Of a stretch of 64,000 bases of DNA, positions 16,825 to 27,179 are shown piece by piece (positions within the stretch are counted from its first letter, which is position 1; every line of letters begins with the position of its first letter). Source of the DNA: Acidovorax sp. A1169 (GTDB lineage: Bacteria > Pseudomonadota > Gammaproteobacteria > Burkholderiales > Burkholderiaceae_C); assembly GCF_030704685.1 (NCBI RefSeq), contig NZ_JAUZDX010000004.1, forward strand, positions 1 to 64,000. Direction: 5' to 3'. Under the pieces are notes generated by a model. It was not told where the DNA came from and made no database searches. It worked only from the letters and a program-made list of their open reading frames with translations. The translations under genes and the position numbers were made by a program.

Positions 16825-17544
16825 ATGGACGACCCGATTCTTACCATCGAAGAACGTGAAGCGATCAACTCAGGTCGCTGGTTTTCATCCCTATCACCTT
16901 CTCTACGCCACGACATCCTCCGATGTGCCTACGTCAAACGCTTCAAGGATGGCGGCCTCATCGCCGCCCGCGGGGACCCACCCGAGGAGTGGATTGCGTG
17001 TGCGCGCGGCGCGGTGCGGGTGAGTTCCACCTCCATCTCGGGCAAGCAGATCACGCTGACCTATGTGGAGCCGGGCATCTGGTTCGGCGACGTGGCGATC
17101 TTCGACGGGGACCGGCGCACGCACGATGCCTACGCCCATGGCGACACCACCATCCTGTGCGTGGCAAAGGCCGACTTTCGCAAGATCCTGGCGGCGCACA
17201 CCGAGCTCTACGAAGCCATGCTGCGCCTGCATGCACGGCGCATACGCCAGCTGTTCGGGCTGGTGGAAGACCTCAACACCCTGCCTTTGCGCTCGCGCCT
17301 GGCCAAGCAGCTGGTGCACCTGGTGCGCAGCTACGGCGTGCCCAGCCTGTCGGACGGCAGCGAGATGCGCATCGGCCTGCAATTGGCGCAGGAAGAACTG
17401 GCGCAACTCCTGGGCGCATCGCGCCAGCGCGTGAACCAGGAACTCAAGTCGATGGAGCGCGAGGACGCCATCCGCATCGAGCCGGGCGGCCTGGTGATAC
17501 GCGACCGCGAAGCGCTGATGCGCATAGCCGACGCGGACACCTGA
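16825..17544 (+). CDS. Crp/Fnr-family transcriptional regulator
   Basis: The 239-residue product has an N-terminal cyclic-nucleotide-binding-type beta roll (about 25-140, VEPGIWFGDVAIFDGDRRTH, TTILCVAKADF), a dimer helix and a C-terminal HTH_Crp domain with LQLAQEELAQLLGASRQRVN as the recognition helix region. There is no N-terminal cysteine cluster as in FNR. The Arg-Ser pair typical of cAMP binding in Crp is not evident, so the effector is unknown. It lies inside a run of acyl-CoA genes on the same strand and may regulate them. A GACAAT box at about 16788 and an AGACAGG site precede the start. Confidence 0.88.
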   Translation: MDDPILTIEEREAINSGRWFSSLSPSLRHDILRCAYVKRFKDGGLIAARGDPPEEWIACARGAVRVSSTSISGKQITLTYVEPGIWFGDVAIFDGDRRTHDAYAHGDTTILCVAKADFRKILAAHTELYEAMLRLHARRIRQLFGLVEDLNTLPLRSRLAKQLVHLVRSYGVPSLSDGSEMRIGLQLAQEELAQLLGASRQRVNQELKSMEREDAIRIEPGGLVIRDREALMRIADADT

Positions 17545-17658
17545 ATCTGGCCGCAGCGAAGACCGGCACGGTCCTCGCCACCTACAAGAACACCACCGCC
17601 TGCGTCTGCCGGTGGACAGAGACAAGCACGCGGCAACCCGCGTGGGGAACCCCAGTAC

Positions 17659-18744
17659 ATGAGCAATTTTGACCACTTCGTCGGCACCCGCGCGGTGTCC
17701 GAGCAGCACGCATTCGACGTCGACGCCCTCACCGCCTGGCTCACCACCCACATGCAGGGCTTCGAAGGCCCGATGACGGTGGAGATGTTCAAGGGCGGGC
17801 AGTCCAACCCCACCTACAAGCTGGTGACCCCAAAGGCGAGCTACGTGATGCGCGCCAAGCCAGGCCCCGTAGCCAAGCTGCTGCCTTCGGCCCACGCGGT
17901 GGAGCGCGAGTTCGCGGTGATGAGCGGCCTGGCGGGCACCGACGTGCCCGTGCCGCAAATGCATGTGCTGTGCGAGGACGAGTCGGTGATCGGCCGCGCC
18001 TTCTACATCATGGAATGCATGCAGGGCCGCGTGCTCTGGGACCAGTCGCTGCCCGGCATGACCCCCTCCGAGCGCGGCGACATCTACAACGAGATGAACC
18101 GCGTGATCGCCGCGCTGCACAGCGTGAAGTTCGCCGAGCGGGGCCTGGCCAGCTATGGCAAGCAGGGCAACTACTTCGACCGCCAGATCGGCCGCTGGAG
18201 CAAGCAGTACGTGGCCTCCATCACCCAGCCCATCGAAGAGATGGACCGCCTCATGGAATGGCTGCCCGCGCACATGCCCGCCAGCGCGCGCGACGAAGGC
18301 CATGTCTCCATCGTGCACGGCGACTACCGCCTGGACAACCTGATGTTCCACCCCACCGAGCCGCGCGTGATCGCCGTGCTCGACTGGGAGCTGTCCACCC
18401 TGGGCCACCCGCTGGCCGACTTCAGCTACCACTGCATGAGCTGGCACATCCCTGCCGGCATGGGCCGCGGCATCGCGGGCATGGACATCGCGGCGCTAGG
18501 CATCCCCGACGAGGACAGCTACATCCGCCTGTACTGCGAACGCACCGGCATCACCACGCCCGAAGCACTGCGTGCCGACTGGAACTTCTACATGGCCTAC
18601 AACATGTTCCGCATCGCCGCCATCCTGCAAGGCATTGCCAAGCGGGTGGAGGCAGGCACCGCCTCCAGCGCCCAAGCCAAGGCCTCGGGCGACACCGCGC
18701 GGCCGATGGCCGAGCTGGCCTGGTCGTTCGCCCAGCGCAGCTGA
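17659..18744 (+). CDS. Phosphotransferase family protein (ACAD10/11-type kinase domain)
   Basis: The 361-residue product belongs to the aminoglycoside-phosphotransferase-like fold. It has FKGGQSNPTYKLVTP (nucleotide loop), YVMRAKP with the conserved Lys position, VHGDYRLDNLMFHP (Brenner motif, catalytic Asp) and VLDWELSTLGHPLADFSY (metal-binding Asp). The same kinase domain is fused to acyl-CoA dehydrogenase in mammalian ACAD10/ACAD11, which phosphorylate 4-hydroxyacyl-CoAs. Here a separate acyl-CoA dehydrogenase gene follows after 51 bp, so the pair may be the bacterial split version of that route. A GGGGAACC site precedes the ATG. Confidence 0.9.
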   Translation: MSNFDHFVGTRAVSEQHAFDVDALTAWLTTHMQGFEGPMTVEMFKGGQSNPTYKLVTPKASYVMRAKPGPVAKLLPSAHAVEREFAVMSGLAGTDVPVPQMHVLCEDESVIGRAFYIMECMQGRVLWDQSLPGMTPSERGDIYNEMNRVIAALHSVKFAERGLASYGKQGNYFDRQIGRWSKQYVASITQPIEEMDRLMEWLPAHMPASARDEGHVSIVHGDYRLDNLMFHPTEPRVIAVLDWELSTLGHPLADFSYHCMSWHIPAGMGRGIAGMDIAALGIPDEDSYIRLYCERTGITTPEALRADWNFYMAYNMFRIAAILQGIAKRVEAGTASSAQAKASGDTARPMAELAWSFAQRS

Positions 18745-18795
18745 GCGCCGATGCAGCCCGAATTTCTTCCACGAATTTTTTGACGGAGACTCCCC

Positions 18796-20070
<1,275 letters not shown>

Positions 20071-20080
20071 GCAAGCCCTG

Positions 20081-20101
20081 CCCCTGCGCGCAGCGCAGGG
20101 G
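20081..20101. terminator. Perfect hairpin between convergent genes
   Basis: CCCCTGCGC and GCGCAGGGG form a 9-bp stem with a GCA loop, ten bases after the acyl-CoA dehydrogenase stop and 20 bases from the stop of the convergent osmC-like gene. Confidence 0.6.
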
Positions 20102-20121
20102 GTCTGCGCTGACGCACGGCT

Positions 20122-20535
20122 TCAGCTTGATTCAACGAGTGCAGAAGCGATGCGCACCTCACCGGTCAGCAGCTTGTGCACCGGGCAGGCATTGGCCACC
20201 TGCAAGAGGCGCTCGCGCTGCTCATCGCTCAGCGCGCCCCACAAAGTGATCGTGCGCGTGATGTCGCTGCCGCTGGCGGGCGTGGCTGCGGGGTTGAGCT
20301 GCAAGGCCACCTGCACGCCGGCCAAGGGCCATTGCTTGCGCGCGGCGAACATCTGCAAGGTGATGACGGTGCACGTCCCCAGGCTCGACAGCAGCAGGTG
20401 GAAGGGAGAAGGCCCGGCATCGGCCCCGCCCATCTCCGCAGGCTCGTCGCCCAGCCAGGTATGCCCGGCCTCATCGGTCAGGGTCACAGTGAAAGGGGTG
20501 GTCCCGCCAATGGCGCGGACAGAGGGTGTGGTCAT
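20122..20535 (-). CDS. OsmC/Ohr-family peroxiredoxin-like protein
   Basis: This 137-residue protein has the two family cysteines: [17 protein letters not shown] in the first helix and [14 protein letters not shown] near the C-terminus. [15 protein letters not shown] and [14 protein letters not shown] also fit the YhfA/OsmC branch. Members reduce organic hydroperoxides using the cysteine pair. It is monocistronic and convergent with the acyl-CoA dehydrogenase gene. Which OsmC subgroup it belongs to is uncertain. Confidence 0.88.
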   Translation of the reverse strand: MTTPSVRAIGGTTPFTVTLTDEAGHTWLGDEPAEMGGADAGPSPFHLLLSSLGTCTVITLQMFAARKQWPLAGVQVALQLNPAATPASGSDITRTITLWGALSDEQRERLLQVANACPVHKLLTGEVRIASALVESS

Positions 20536-20639
20536 TCTGAATCTCTATGGAACGCAGGCCCTGATGATAGGAGCACGGCGGACCCGGCGCCGCAAGCGGG
20601 AGATTCGCAGAAGCCTGCCCCTGAAGGCGGGGCGACGGG

Positions 20640-21359
20640 TCAGGAATCCAGGTCCACCGGCGGTGCCGGCAGGTGCTGCGCTGCGGCCTGGGCTGCCGTC
20701 AGCAGCACGGAACGGGCATGGACGATTTCGGACAGGGAGCGGCGCGTGTGCTCGGTGCGCAGGTAGACCCGGCCGCGCGCAAGCATCAGCACCATGGGGG
20801 TTTCCGAGCGCAGCGCGCCCTGCTCGCCCTCCACCGCGTTGAGCAGTTCGGACACCAGGTGCGCGTGAATCCAGCGCTCGGCATGGTCGATGCGCTCGGC
20901 CACCACGGCGAAATGGCGCCGGAACGAGCCAGGCAGTTCGGGCCAGGACACCTCGTCGAACATGGACAGCCAGCGCATCTCCTCGGGCAGGCGCGCATCC
21001 ACGCTGGTCTGCAGGCTGTCGGTGATGGCGTTGTAGGCATGGCGCTCGAGCGCGTCGCGCAGCGGGCGGTTGAGCACCAGCACCGCGGCGTCGGGGTCGG
21101 CATCCACATCGGCGCGCCCGCGCAGCTCCAGGCCCAGGATGTAGTCGCGCGTGGAGGTGCTGCCCTCCAGCCGCCAGGGTCGGCCCAGTATCTCGCCGCC
21201 CACGTCGAAATGGCCTTCGACCGGCTGCGGCACGCTGTGCAGGCCCTGCTCTGCGATCCAGCGGGCCAACTGCGCGCCGGTGACCGGCCCCGCGTGGCCC
21301 TGGGTGGAGTCGGCGTCGGCGGCGGTGCCGGCAAAAGCCTGGCGAATGCGATCGAACAT
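20640..21359 (-). CDS. Hypothetical protein, cytosolic
   Basis: From ATG 21359 the product has 239 residues beginning MFDRIRQAFAGTAADAD. I see no signal peptide, membrane span or known catalytic motif. Recurring Trp/Arg/Glu-rich segments (EEMRWLSMFDEVSWPELPG, RRHFAVVAERIDHAERWIHA) suggest a helical protein. The frame stays open to 21446, but that extra segment overlaps the divergent L,D-transpeptidase gene start and the AATAAT promoter-like box near 21409. I do not recognise the family. Confidence 0.7.
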   Translation of the reverse strand: MFDRIRQAFAGTAADADSTQGHAGPVTGAQLARWIAEQGLHSVPQPVEGHFDVGGEILGRPWRLEGSTSTRDYILGLELRGRADVDADPDAAVLVLNRPLRDALERHAYNAITDSLQTSVDARLPEEMRWLSMFDEVSWPELPGSFRRHFAVVAERIDHAERWIHAHLVSELLNAVEGEQGALRSETPMVLMLARGRVYLRTEHTRRSLSEIVHARSVLLTAAQAAAQHLPAPPVDLDS

Positions 21360-21439
21360 GGTGGTCACAGGCCCGGGGGCCTTGCGGAAGTCGCGGGTAG
21401 CGCCATTATTGGCACAAACCGCTACGATTGGGGGGCACC

Positions 21440-22165
21440 ATGACACTGTCCACCGCTACCAACCCCGCTCTCCGTGAATTTTTGGCGCTTTCAAGCGCGC
21501 AGCAGCCCTGCGCCATGCCGCGCCGCGCCCTGCTGGCCAGCGCCGGGGTATGGCTGGCAGCAGCCGCATGGTCACCCGCTGCCCTGGCGGCGGCTGACCC
21601 GTGGAGCCGCTCGGGCGCCTCGGTGGATGCACAGCGGCTGGTGCGCTGGGTCAGCGCCAGCGCCAACCACCAGGGCATGGCCTTTGCCGTGATCGACAAG
21701 CCTGCCGCCACCATCCACGTGTTCGGCCCCGCAGGCGGCTACGCCGGCAGCGCGCCGGTGCTGCTGGGCTCGGCCCTGGGCGACCACTCGGCGCCCGGCA
21801 TCGGCCAGCGGCCGCTGTCGCAGATACGCCCGCACGAGCGCACCACGCCAGCTGGCCGCTTCGTGAGCGAGCCCGGCAGCAACCTGCAGGGCCATGACAT
21901 CGTGTGGATCGACTACCAGTCGGCCGTCTCCCTGCACCGCGTGCGCGGCAACCCGGCCGAGCGCCGCGTGCAGCGCCTGGCCAGCCCCGTGCTGGCCGAG
22001 CGGCGCATCAGCCACGGCTGCGTGAATGCGCCGACGGAGTTCTACAACCGGAACATTGCGCCCTGGTTCGGGCGCGAGGCGGGTGTGGTGTATGTGCTGC
22101 CCGACTCGGAGCCCTTCGCCAGCTTTTTCCCGGCGGCCGATGCGGCCTACCCCCTGCCCTCCTGA
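21440..22165 (+). CDS. YkuD-type L,D-transpeptidase-like protein, exported
   Basis: The 241-residue product has a Tat-like N-terminus (PRRALLASAGVWLAAAA, Arg28-Arg29 in this numbering) and a YkuD-like domain ending in RRISHGCVNAPTEFYN, where Cys194 is the predicted nucleophile of the SHGC motif. HERTTPAGRFVSEPG is another family segment. L,D-transpeptidases cross-link peptidoglycan or attach proteins to it in the periplasm. The domain is shorter and more divergent than classical Ldt enzymes. ATG 21440 is supported by a GGGGG site five bases upstream and a TACGAT box; an upstream ATG at 21428 has neither. Confidence 0.8.
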   Translation: MTLSTATNPALREFLALSSAQQPCAMPRRALLASAGVWLAAAAWSPAALAAADPWSRSGASVDAQRLVRWVSASANHQGMAFAVIDKPAATIHVFGPAGGYAGSAPVLLGSALGDHSAPGIGQRPLSQIRPHERTTPAGRFVSEPGSNLQGHDIVWIDYQSAVSLHRVRGNPAERRVQRLASPVLAERRISHGCVNAPTEFYNRNIAPWFGREAGVVYVLPDSEPFASFFPAADAAYPLPS

Positions 22166-22174
22166 GCCTCGCTG

Positions 22175-23188
22175 TCAGACCCGTGAAGAGCCGAGCTGGA
22201 ACACGGGCCGGCGGGTACCCACCTCGATCCCCTTCGGATTGACCAGGTGCACCGAGCGCCGAGGGGCCAGTGCCGCGCGCTGCTCATCGCTGAGCCAGCC
22301 GAGCTGATCCATCACTTCGACGGCCGCCGCCACCTGGGCGGGCATGTTGCCGTCCATGATCTTGAGCGCGAAGGCCTCGCCCCGGCTGCGGCTGCCCACC
22401 ACCTGCACGCCATCGGCCCCGGTCTTGGAGACCCAGTCGCCCGCGCCCACGCGCATGAAGTCGAGGTCGTGCCGACCCGTGCCCGAGCCCAGCTCGGGCC
22501 GCGCCACCATGGCATCGGCCAGCGCCGTCAGGCTCTCGTCGAGATCGGTGTCCGGCGCGCCGCCGGCCAGGCGTGCATAGCCGCGTGCCAGGTTGGCCAG
22601 CGGCATGGCGTAGTTCGGGGCCGAACAGCCGTCGGTACCGGCGGCCAGGCTATCGGGCTCCAGGCCCACGGCCTGGGCCACGCGGCTGCGTATCTCCACC
22701 TGCAGCGGGTGCGCCGGGTGCAGGTGGTCGTCCAGCGGCAGGCCCTGCCGCACGCAGTAGGCAACGAAGCCGGCATGCTTGCCGCTGCAGTTGTTGTGGC
22801 GCTCGTCGGGCACGAAGTCCGCCGGCAGGAAGCCGAGCCCCAGCTCGGCAAACAGCGGCCGGTGGCAGCCGCAGTGCAGCGCGTGGTAGTCCTTGCCGAC
22901 GCTGGCGAGCATGTGCTCCACCTGTGCCACATGCATGGGCTCGCCGTTGTGGCTGGCGCACAGCAGCGCCAGGTCGGCCGGGCCCCAGCCCAGCGCACGG
23001 GCGCCGCCCGACTGCATGAAGGGAAGCGCCTGGAAAGCCTTGATGGTGGAGCGCGTGAACACCACCGAGTGCGGATCTCCCACCTGGGCGAGCAGCCTGC
23101 CCTCGCGGTTGGCCACGGCCACGGCACCCCAGTGCTGGCATTCGACCAGGGCGCCCCGGGTCACTTCGATCAACGGTATGAAACCCAC
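22175..23188 (-). CDS. L-asparaginase II-like protein (thermolabile/Rhizobium-type family, PF06089)
   Basis: The 337-residue product starts at GTG 23188, which has AAGGA six bases upstream; the open frame continues upstream only by running through the preceding acylase gene. Family landmarks are LIEVTRGALVECQHWG, HSVVFTRSTIKAFQALPF with the Ser/Lys pair, ASHNGEPMHVAQVE, HNNCSGKHAGFVAYC and TDGCSAPNYAMPLANLA. These belong to the asparaginase family distinct from the E. coli type. It would hydrolyse L-asparagine to aspartate. It follows the penicillin-acylase-like gene by 26 bp and is probably co-transcribed. Confidence 0.88.
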   Translation of the reverse strand: MGFIPLIEVTRGALVECQHWGAVAVANREGRLLAQVGDPHSVVFTRSTIKAFQALPFMQSGGARALGWGPADLALLCASHNGEPMHVAQVEHMLASVGKDYHALHCGCHRPLFAELGLGFLPADFVPDERHNNCSGKHAGFVAYCVRQGLPLDDHLHPAHPLQVEIRSRVAQAVGLEPDSLAAGTDGCSAPNYAMPLANLARGYARLAGGAPDTDLDESLTALADAMVARPELGSGTGRHDLDFMRVGAGDWVSKTGADGVQVVGSRSRGEAFALKIMDGNMPAQVAAAVEVMDQLGWLSDEQRAALAPRRSVHLVNPKGIEVGTRRPVFQLGSSRV

Positions 23189-23214
23189 GGGAATCCTTGG
23201 AAACTGTTCTTGGA

Positions 23215-25773
23215 TCAAGGCGCCGGCGCGAGCGTAAGGGCGTGGCTGAAGCGCGCTGGCTGGCGCTGCAGCAGCCGGGTGCCAGCACCCGCCCAGGCGG
23301 TCGCCATGTCGCGGTAGCGCGGCGAGAACACCAGGCCGCTTTGCCCCGTCTGGTAGATGAAGGTCGATTTTTCCAGGTCCGCCAGGTCGTAGATGGCGCG
23401 CAGCGACGCGGCGTGGCGGTTGGCGAACGGGCCCTTGGCCTCGCCCGCGTTGTACTGGCCCACGTTCACGGTGTAGCCGTCGCCATCGGAAGGCACGCTC
23501 ACGTCGAAGAAGCGCGCCAAGGCCGCCACACTGCCAAAAGGCCGGTGGGCGCTGAGCGCGGGGTGGGCATCGCCCCAGCGCCACGCGGCCGGGTCGGCGC
23601 CATAGGCGGCCTGCAGGCGATCGAGCGCACGGCCCAGGGCCGCGCCGGACTGCTCCGCACAGGTAGAGGGCTGGCACCACCAGGTGTCGTTGCGCTGCAG
23701 GATGCCTTCGATGCCGGCGCGGTAGTCGCGCTTGCCGTAGGTGGCGGCAAAGCGTGCCTCGCCAATGCGCGCAATGATCACACCACGCGCCAACTCGTCG
23801 GCCCAGGCGGCAAACACCAGCGGCGCTGCACGCCCGGCGTCCATCACGCCGTCAAAGTCCTTGAGCAGGGCCTGCGCCCTGGCGGCCAGCGGGTGGCTGG
23901 ACTTCGCCTGCTGCAGGTGCGGCAGCAGGCGCCGGGTGGCCAGCGAGGTGATGTCGAGCTGGATGGCCTGCAGGCTGGCAGCGGTATGCCGGGGGCGTGC
24001 CTCGATCAGCTCGGCAATGCGCTCGTAGCGGTAGGGCAGCACCCAGTCCTGCGCCAGGTAGTGGGGGTAGCCAGGGGGCGTGACGCGCTGGTTGGCCGTG
24101 GCGATCCAGCCCTTGGCGCCCTCGTCCTGCGGGGTCTGGTCCAGCGGCAGCCAGCCCTTCCAGTCGTAGCGCGCTTCCCAACCGGGAGATGGAGCCACGC
24201 CGCGGATGTCGTTGTCCGGCGCACGCACGGGCACGCGGCCCACGGCCTGGAAGCGGATGCGCCCGCTCACGTCGGCCGCCAGCACGCTCTGCATGGGCGC
24301 CTGGTGGTACTCAAAGGCGGCGAACAGGTCCTCCACCGTGGTGGCCTGGTTGACCATCAGTCCGGCCAGCACGGTCTGGTTGTCCGCCTCCAGCGCCGTC
24401 CAGCGCAGGGCCAGCACGTACTTTTTCAGGTCGAGCACGTCGGCGTGCGACTTCTGCGCATCGCTGAGCACCGGGCCGTGGCGCGTGCTGCGCAGTGCGA
24501 TATCCACGTCGGGCTTGCCCTTGATGCGGATGGTCTCCTTGCGCACGGCGAATGGCGCCCAGCCTTCGGGCGTGCGGTACTGCGTGGCGTCCGCCGGGTT
24601 GATCTGCTCCAGGTACAGGTCCTGCACGTCGGGGCTGGTGTTGGTAAAGGCCCAGGCCACGCTGGCGGTGCGGCCCAGCACCACGAAGGGCAGGCCCGGC
24701 AGGGTGGCACCCATGGCATCGATGGCGGCGATCGGCGAACCGTCCGACGCCTTGCCGGCCGGCGCCTGCAGGCGCGCGAAGTACCAGATGGCAGGCGCGC
24801 TCAGGGAGAGGTGCGGATCGTTGGCCAGCAGGGGCTTGCCGCTTTCGGTGCGTGAACCGGCCACCACCCAGTTGTTGCTGCCCTTGCCGTCGCTGGTGCC
24901 GGCATTGCGCGTGAGCTCATCGGCCCAGGCCAGCATGCCGGCACTGATCTGGCGCGAGAGCGGGTTGCCGCCCTGCTCTGCCGCAGGCGCAGCGTCGGGT
25001 TTTCGGGCCTGCAGCGCGGCGCCACGGGGCAGACCGGCGCTGGGCGCTGCGGCAGCGGCATCGCTGCGGTAAACGCCCAGTTGCCGGTACAGCGCCGCCA
25101 GGTCGGCCGATGCGGCGGGTGGCTCGCCCGGGTACGGGGGCATCAGCTGCCACAGACGGTCGGTGTCGAGCGTGCGGGCCACGGACAGGCGCGCGAATTC
25201 ATTGCCCCAGTTGCCGCCCAGGTCCAGCGCCATCATCAGCGCCCAGCCCACGCTGTCCTCGGGCTCCCACACCGCGCCGGCCTCGCCGCCGGGCTTCACC
25301 CCCAGCACCAGGAACTCAGGGGGCAACGCCTGCGGGCGGTCCTTGTGGAAGGCATGGATGCCCTTGCTGTAGGCCTGCAGCGCCTCGCGAGCGTACAGGG
25401 GCAGGCCGGCGTACTGCTTGCGCGCCGTGCCGATGATGTCCAGCGAGCGCATGAGCTTGTCGGTCTCCAGCGTGGCTTCGCCAAACACTTCGGAGAGCTG
25501 GCCATGCATCACGCGGCGGTTGAATTCCAGCTGCCAGGTGCGCTCCTGCGCATGCACATAACCCATGGCAAACCAGGCGTCCTGCGGGCTTTGCGCGCCG
25601 ATGTGCGTCACGTCCGCGCCGTCGCGCCGCACACTCACGGGCCCTGCCAGGCCGGCGACGGTGATCTTGCCGTCCACCACCGCAAACGTGCGCTGCACGT
25701 ACATGGCAGCGCCCGCCCCTATCAGCAAGGCCGCAGCCACCAGGCCCACGGCCGTTTTCTTGATCCACGCCAT
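23215..25773 (-). CDS. Penicillin acylase family N-terminal nucleophile hydrolase, exported or membrane-anchored
   Basis: The 852-residue product starts MAWIKKTAVGLVAAALLIGA, a signal peptide or anchor. An alpha-chain region (GPVSVRRDG, WFAMGYVHAQERTWQLEFNR) precedes a linker rich in Ala/Pro, then DGKGSNNWVVAGSRTESG, where Ser299 would become the N-terminal nucleophile after autocleavage. LLANDPHLSLSAPAIWYFAR and GRTASVAWAFTN follow as in beta chains. The family hydrolyses beta-lactam side chains or acyl-homoserine lactones; substrate cannot be told here. Longer starts exist upstream but lack coding character. It heads an operon with asparaginase. Confidence 0.9.
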   Translation of the reverse strand: MAWIKKTAVGLVAAALLIGAGAAMYVQRTFAVVDGKITVAGLAGPVSVRRDGADVTHIGAQSPQDAWFAMGYVHAQERTWQLEFNRRVMHGQLSEVFGEATLETDKLMRSLDIIGTARKQYAGLPLYAREALQAYSKGIHAFHKDRPQALPPEFLVLGVKPGGEAGAVWEPEDSVGWALMMALDLGGNWGNEFARLSVARTLDTDRLWQLMPPYPGEPPAASADLAALYRQLGVYRSDAAAAAPSAGLPRGAALQARKPDAAPAAEQGGNPLSRQISAGMLAWADELTRNAGTSDGKGSNNWVVAGSRTESGKPLLANDPHLSLSAPAIWYFARLQAPAGKASDGSPIAAIDAMGATLPGLPFVVLGRTASVAWAFTNTSPDVQDLYLEQINPADATQYRTPEGWAPFAVRKETIRIKGKPDVDIALRSTRHGPVLSDAQKSHADVLDLKKYVLALRWTALEADNQTVLAGLMVNQATTVEDLFAAFEYHQAPMQSVLAADVSGRIRFQAVGRVPVRAPDNDIRGVAPSPGWEARYDWKGWLPLDQTPQDEGAKGWIATANQRVTPPGYPHYLAQDWVLPYRYERIAELIEARPRHTAASLQAIQLDITSLATRRLLPHLQQAKSSHPLAARAQALLKDFDGVMDAGRAAPLVFAAWADELARGVIIARIGEARFAATYGKRDYRAGIEGILQRNDTWWCQPSTCAEQSGAALGRALDRLQAAYGADPAAWRWGDAHPALSAHRPFGSVAALARFFDVSVPSDGDGYTVNVGQYNAGEAKGPFANRHAASLRAIYDLADLEKSTFIYQTGQSGLVFSPRYRDMATAWAGAGTRLLQRQPARFSHALTLAPAP

Positions 25774-25849
25774 TTCGTTCCGTCCTGTCTTGTCGCCGGG
25801 CATTGTGTCAGAACGTTTCGAATTGCCCCTGTAAAAAGGGCCAAGGGAA

Positions 25850-26779
25850 TCAACCCAAGTGCACGTTGCCGCCCACCACCTGAAAGCGCATCTTGGGCGC
25901 AGTGGACTCGCTGAAAGAGACGCCCAGCGCAATCTCCCCCGTGCCGTGCAGGATGCAGGCATCGCGGCGCAGGCGCACGGGCGAGTCGCTGCCCTTGAAG
26001 CGCACCCAGGTGCCGAAGCTGCTCATGTCGGTCAGCACGAAACCGCTGTTGCGCCAGTCGATGCGGGCGTGCAGGCGCGACACGCGGGGGTCATTGATGC
26101 GCAGCTGCATCTCGGTGGCTCGGCCCACATTCACGGGGGCATCGGCCGAGCTGAACGACAGGTCCACCCCATGCCAGGAGAACTGGATCTGCCCCAGGAT
26201 GGAATCCACCGGCGAGAAACTGCTGATCAGCGCCGACTGCATGGTGAGCGAGTCGGGCTCCTCGTTCTGGCGCCACTCCACCTGGTAGAGCATCAGGGTC
26301 TCGGCCTTGCCACGGATTTCCATCATCCCGAGCTTGCGGTACCAGACCGAGGCCGCAGCGCCTGCCAGCAGTACCGACGTTTCGGTGGCCCAGATCTCGG
26401 ACGGGCCGGCCCGCTCGCACAGGCGGGAGGCCACGTTCACGGCGTCGCCATAGCAATCGCCATCGACATCCACCACCTCGCCACTGGCCACGCCCACGCG
26501 GATGTCCATGCGCAGGGGGTGGGGCCAGCGGTCCAGCCGGGCCAGGTGCTTGCGCTGCATCTCGGCCATGGCCGAGACGGCACCGGCGGCATCGCCAAAG
26601 ATGCCCAGGACACCATCGCCCAGCTTCTTGACGACGCGGCCGGCATTGGCCTCGATGGTGTCGGCGATCCACTGGGTCAGCTGCGTCACCGCCTCGGTGG
26701 CGCGCTCGTTCCCAAGCGTCTCGTACAACGAAGTACTGCCGGAAATGTCGGCAAAGACCACCGTCGATAAAACCGTCAT
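25850..26779 (-). CDS. Class III adenylate/guanylate cyclase-like protein with FHA domain
   Basis: The 309-residue product begins with a cyclase homology domain: VVFADISGSTSLYETLG holds the first metal Asp and KKLGDGVLGIFGD the second, and GDAVNVASRLCERAGPSEI is the region of the transition-state Asn/Arg. Residues about 210-290 form an FHA phosphothreonine-binding domain (VNVGRATEMQ, VSRLHARIDWRN, SFGTWVRF). No membrane or sensor domain is visible. It may make cyclic nucleotide in response to binding a phosphorylated partner. It is divergent from the following intergenic stretch and has no obvious partner kinase nearby. Confidence 0.85.
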   Translation of the reverse strand: MTVLSTVVFADISGSTSLYETLGNERATEAVTQLTQWIADTIEANAGRVVKKLGDGVLGIFGDAAGAVSAMAEMQRKHLARLDRWPHPLRMDIRVGVASGEVVDVDGDCYGDAVNVASRLCERAGPSEIWATETSVLLAGAAASVWYRKLGMMEIRGKAETLMLYQVEWRQNEEPDSLTMQSALISSFSPVDSILGQIQFSWHGVDLSFSSADAPVNVGRATEMQLRINDPRVSRLHARIDWRNSGFVLTDMSSFGTWVRFKGSDSPVRLRRDACILHGTGEIALGVSFSESTAPKMRFQVVGGNVHLG

Positions 26780-27179
26780 GGGTACGCAAGCGCAGGTAAC
26801 TTCATGTGAATCAGTTTAGTTCAAGCGCCAACAGAACGCATGGCGCCACCGCGGCTGCGCACGCCTGGCAAGGGCCCTGCACTGAGGCCACGGCGGCCCG
26901 GCCGGGCCAGCTTTGCTGGCGCAGTTACACGGCAGGCTTTCGCCCGCATTCACAGGCCAGCAGCGCTTTGCAAGCAGCTGCCGGTGGATGGCTCCAAGCG
27001 TTCACAGCACCGGGCATGACTTCTGCTTAATCCATTCGTACTACATTCAAAAACAGATCGAAAACTTGCAATTGTTTGCAAAAAGCTATCAAGGCTTGTT
27101 GGCTTTATGCGAAAAGCGAGAGCGGCCCCCTTGCATTTGCGCAGTCGGCCACGTACCTTGAGCTCCTTGTTACTTATTT
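26780..27179. other. Intergenic stretch with palindromes and an AT-rich patch
   Basis: No convincing gene. It contains a perfect 14-bp palindrome (GGCCCGGCCGGGCC, 26895-26908), directly followed by a small hairpin (CCAGC ttt GCTGG, 26907-26919), and an AT-rich patch around 27040-27110 with repeated TTGCAA (CTTGCAATTGTTTGCAAAAAG). The patch probably includes promoters for the flanking genes. Confidence 0.5.

Noticed and set aside
26806..27161. Short plus-strand frames (74 and 82 codons) after the cyclase gene
   Set aside because: They cross palindromes and an AT-rich patch, have no binding site and show no family resemblance.
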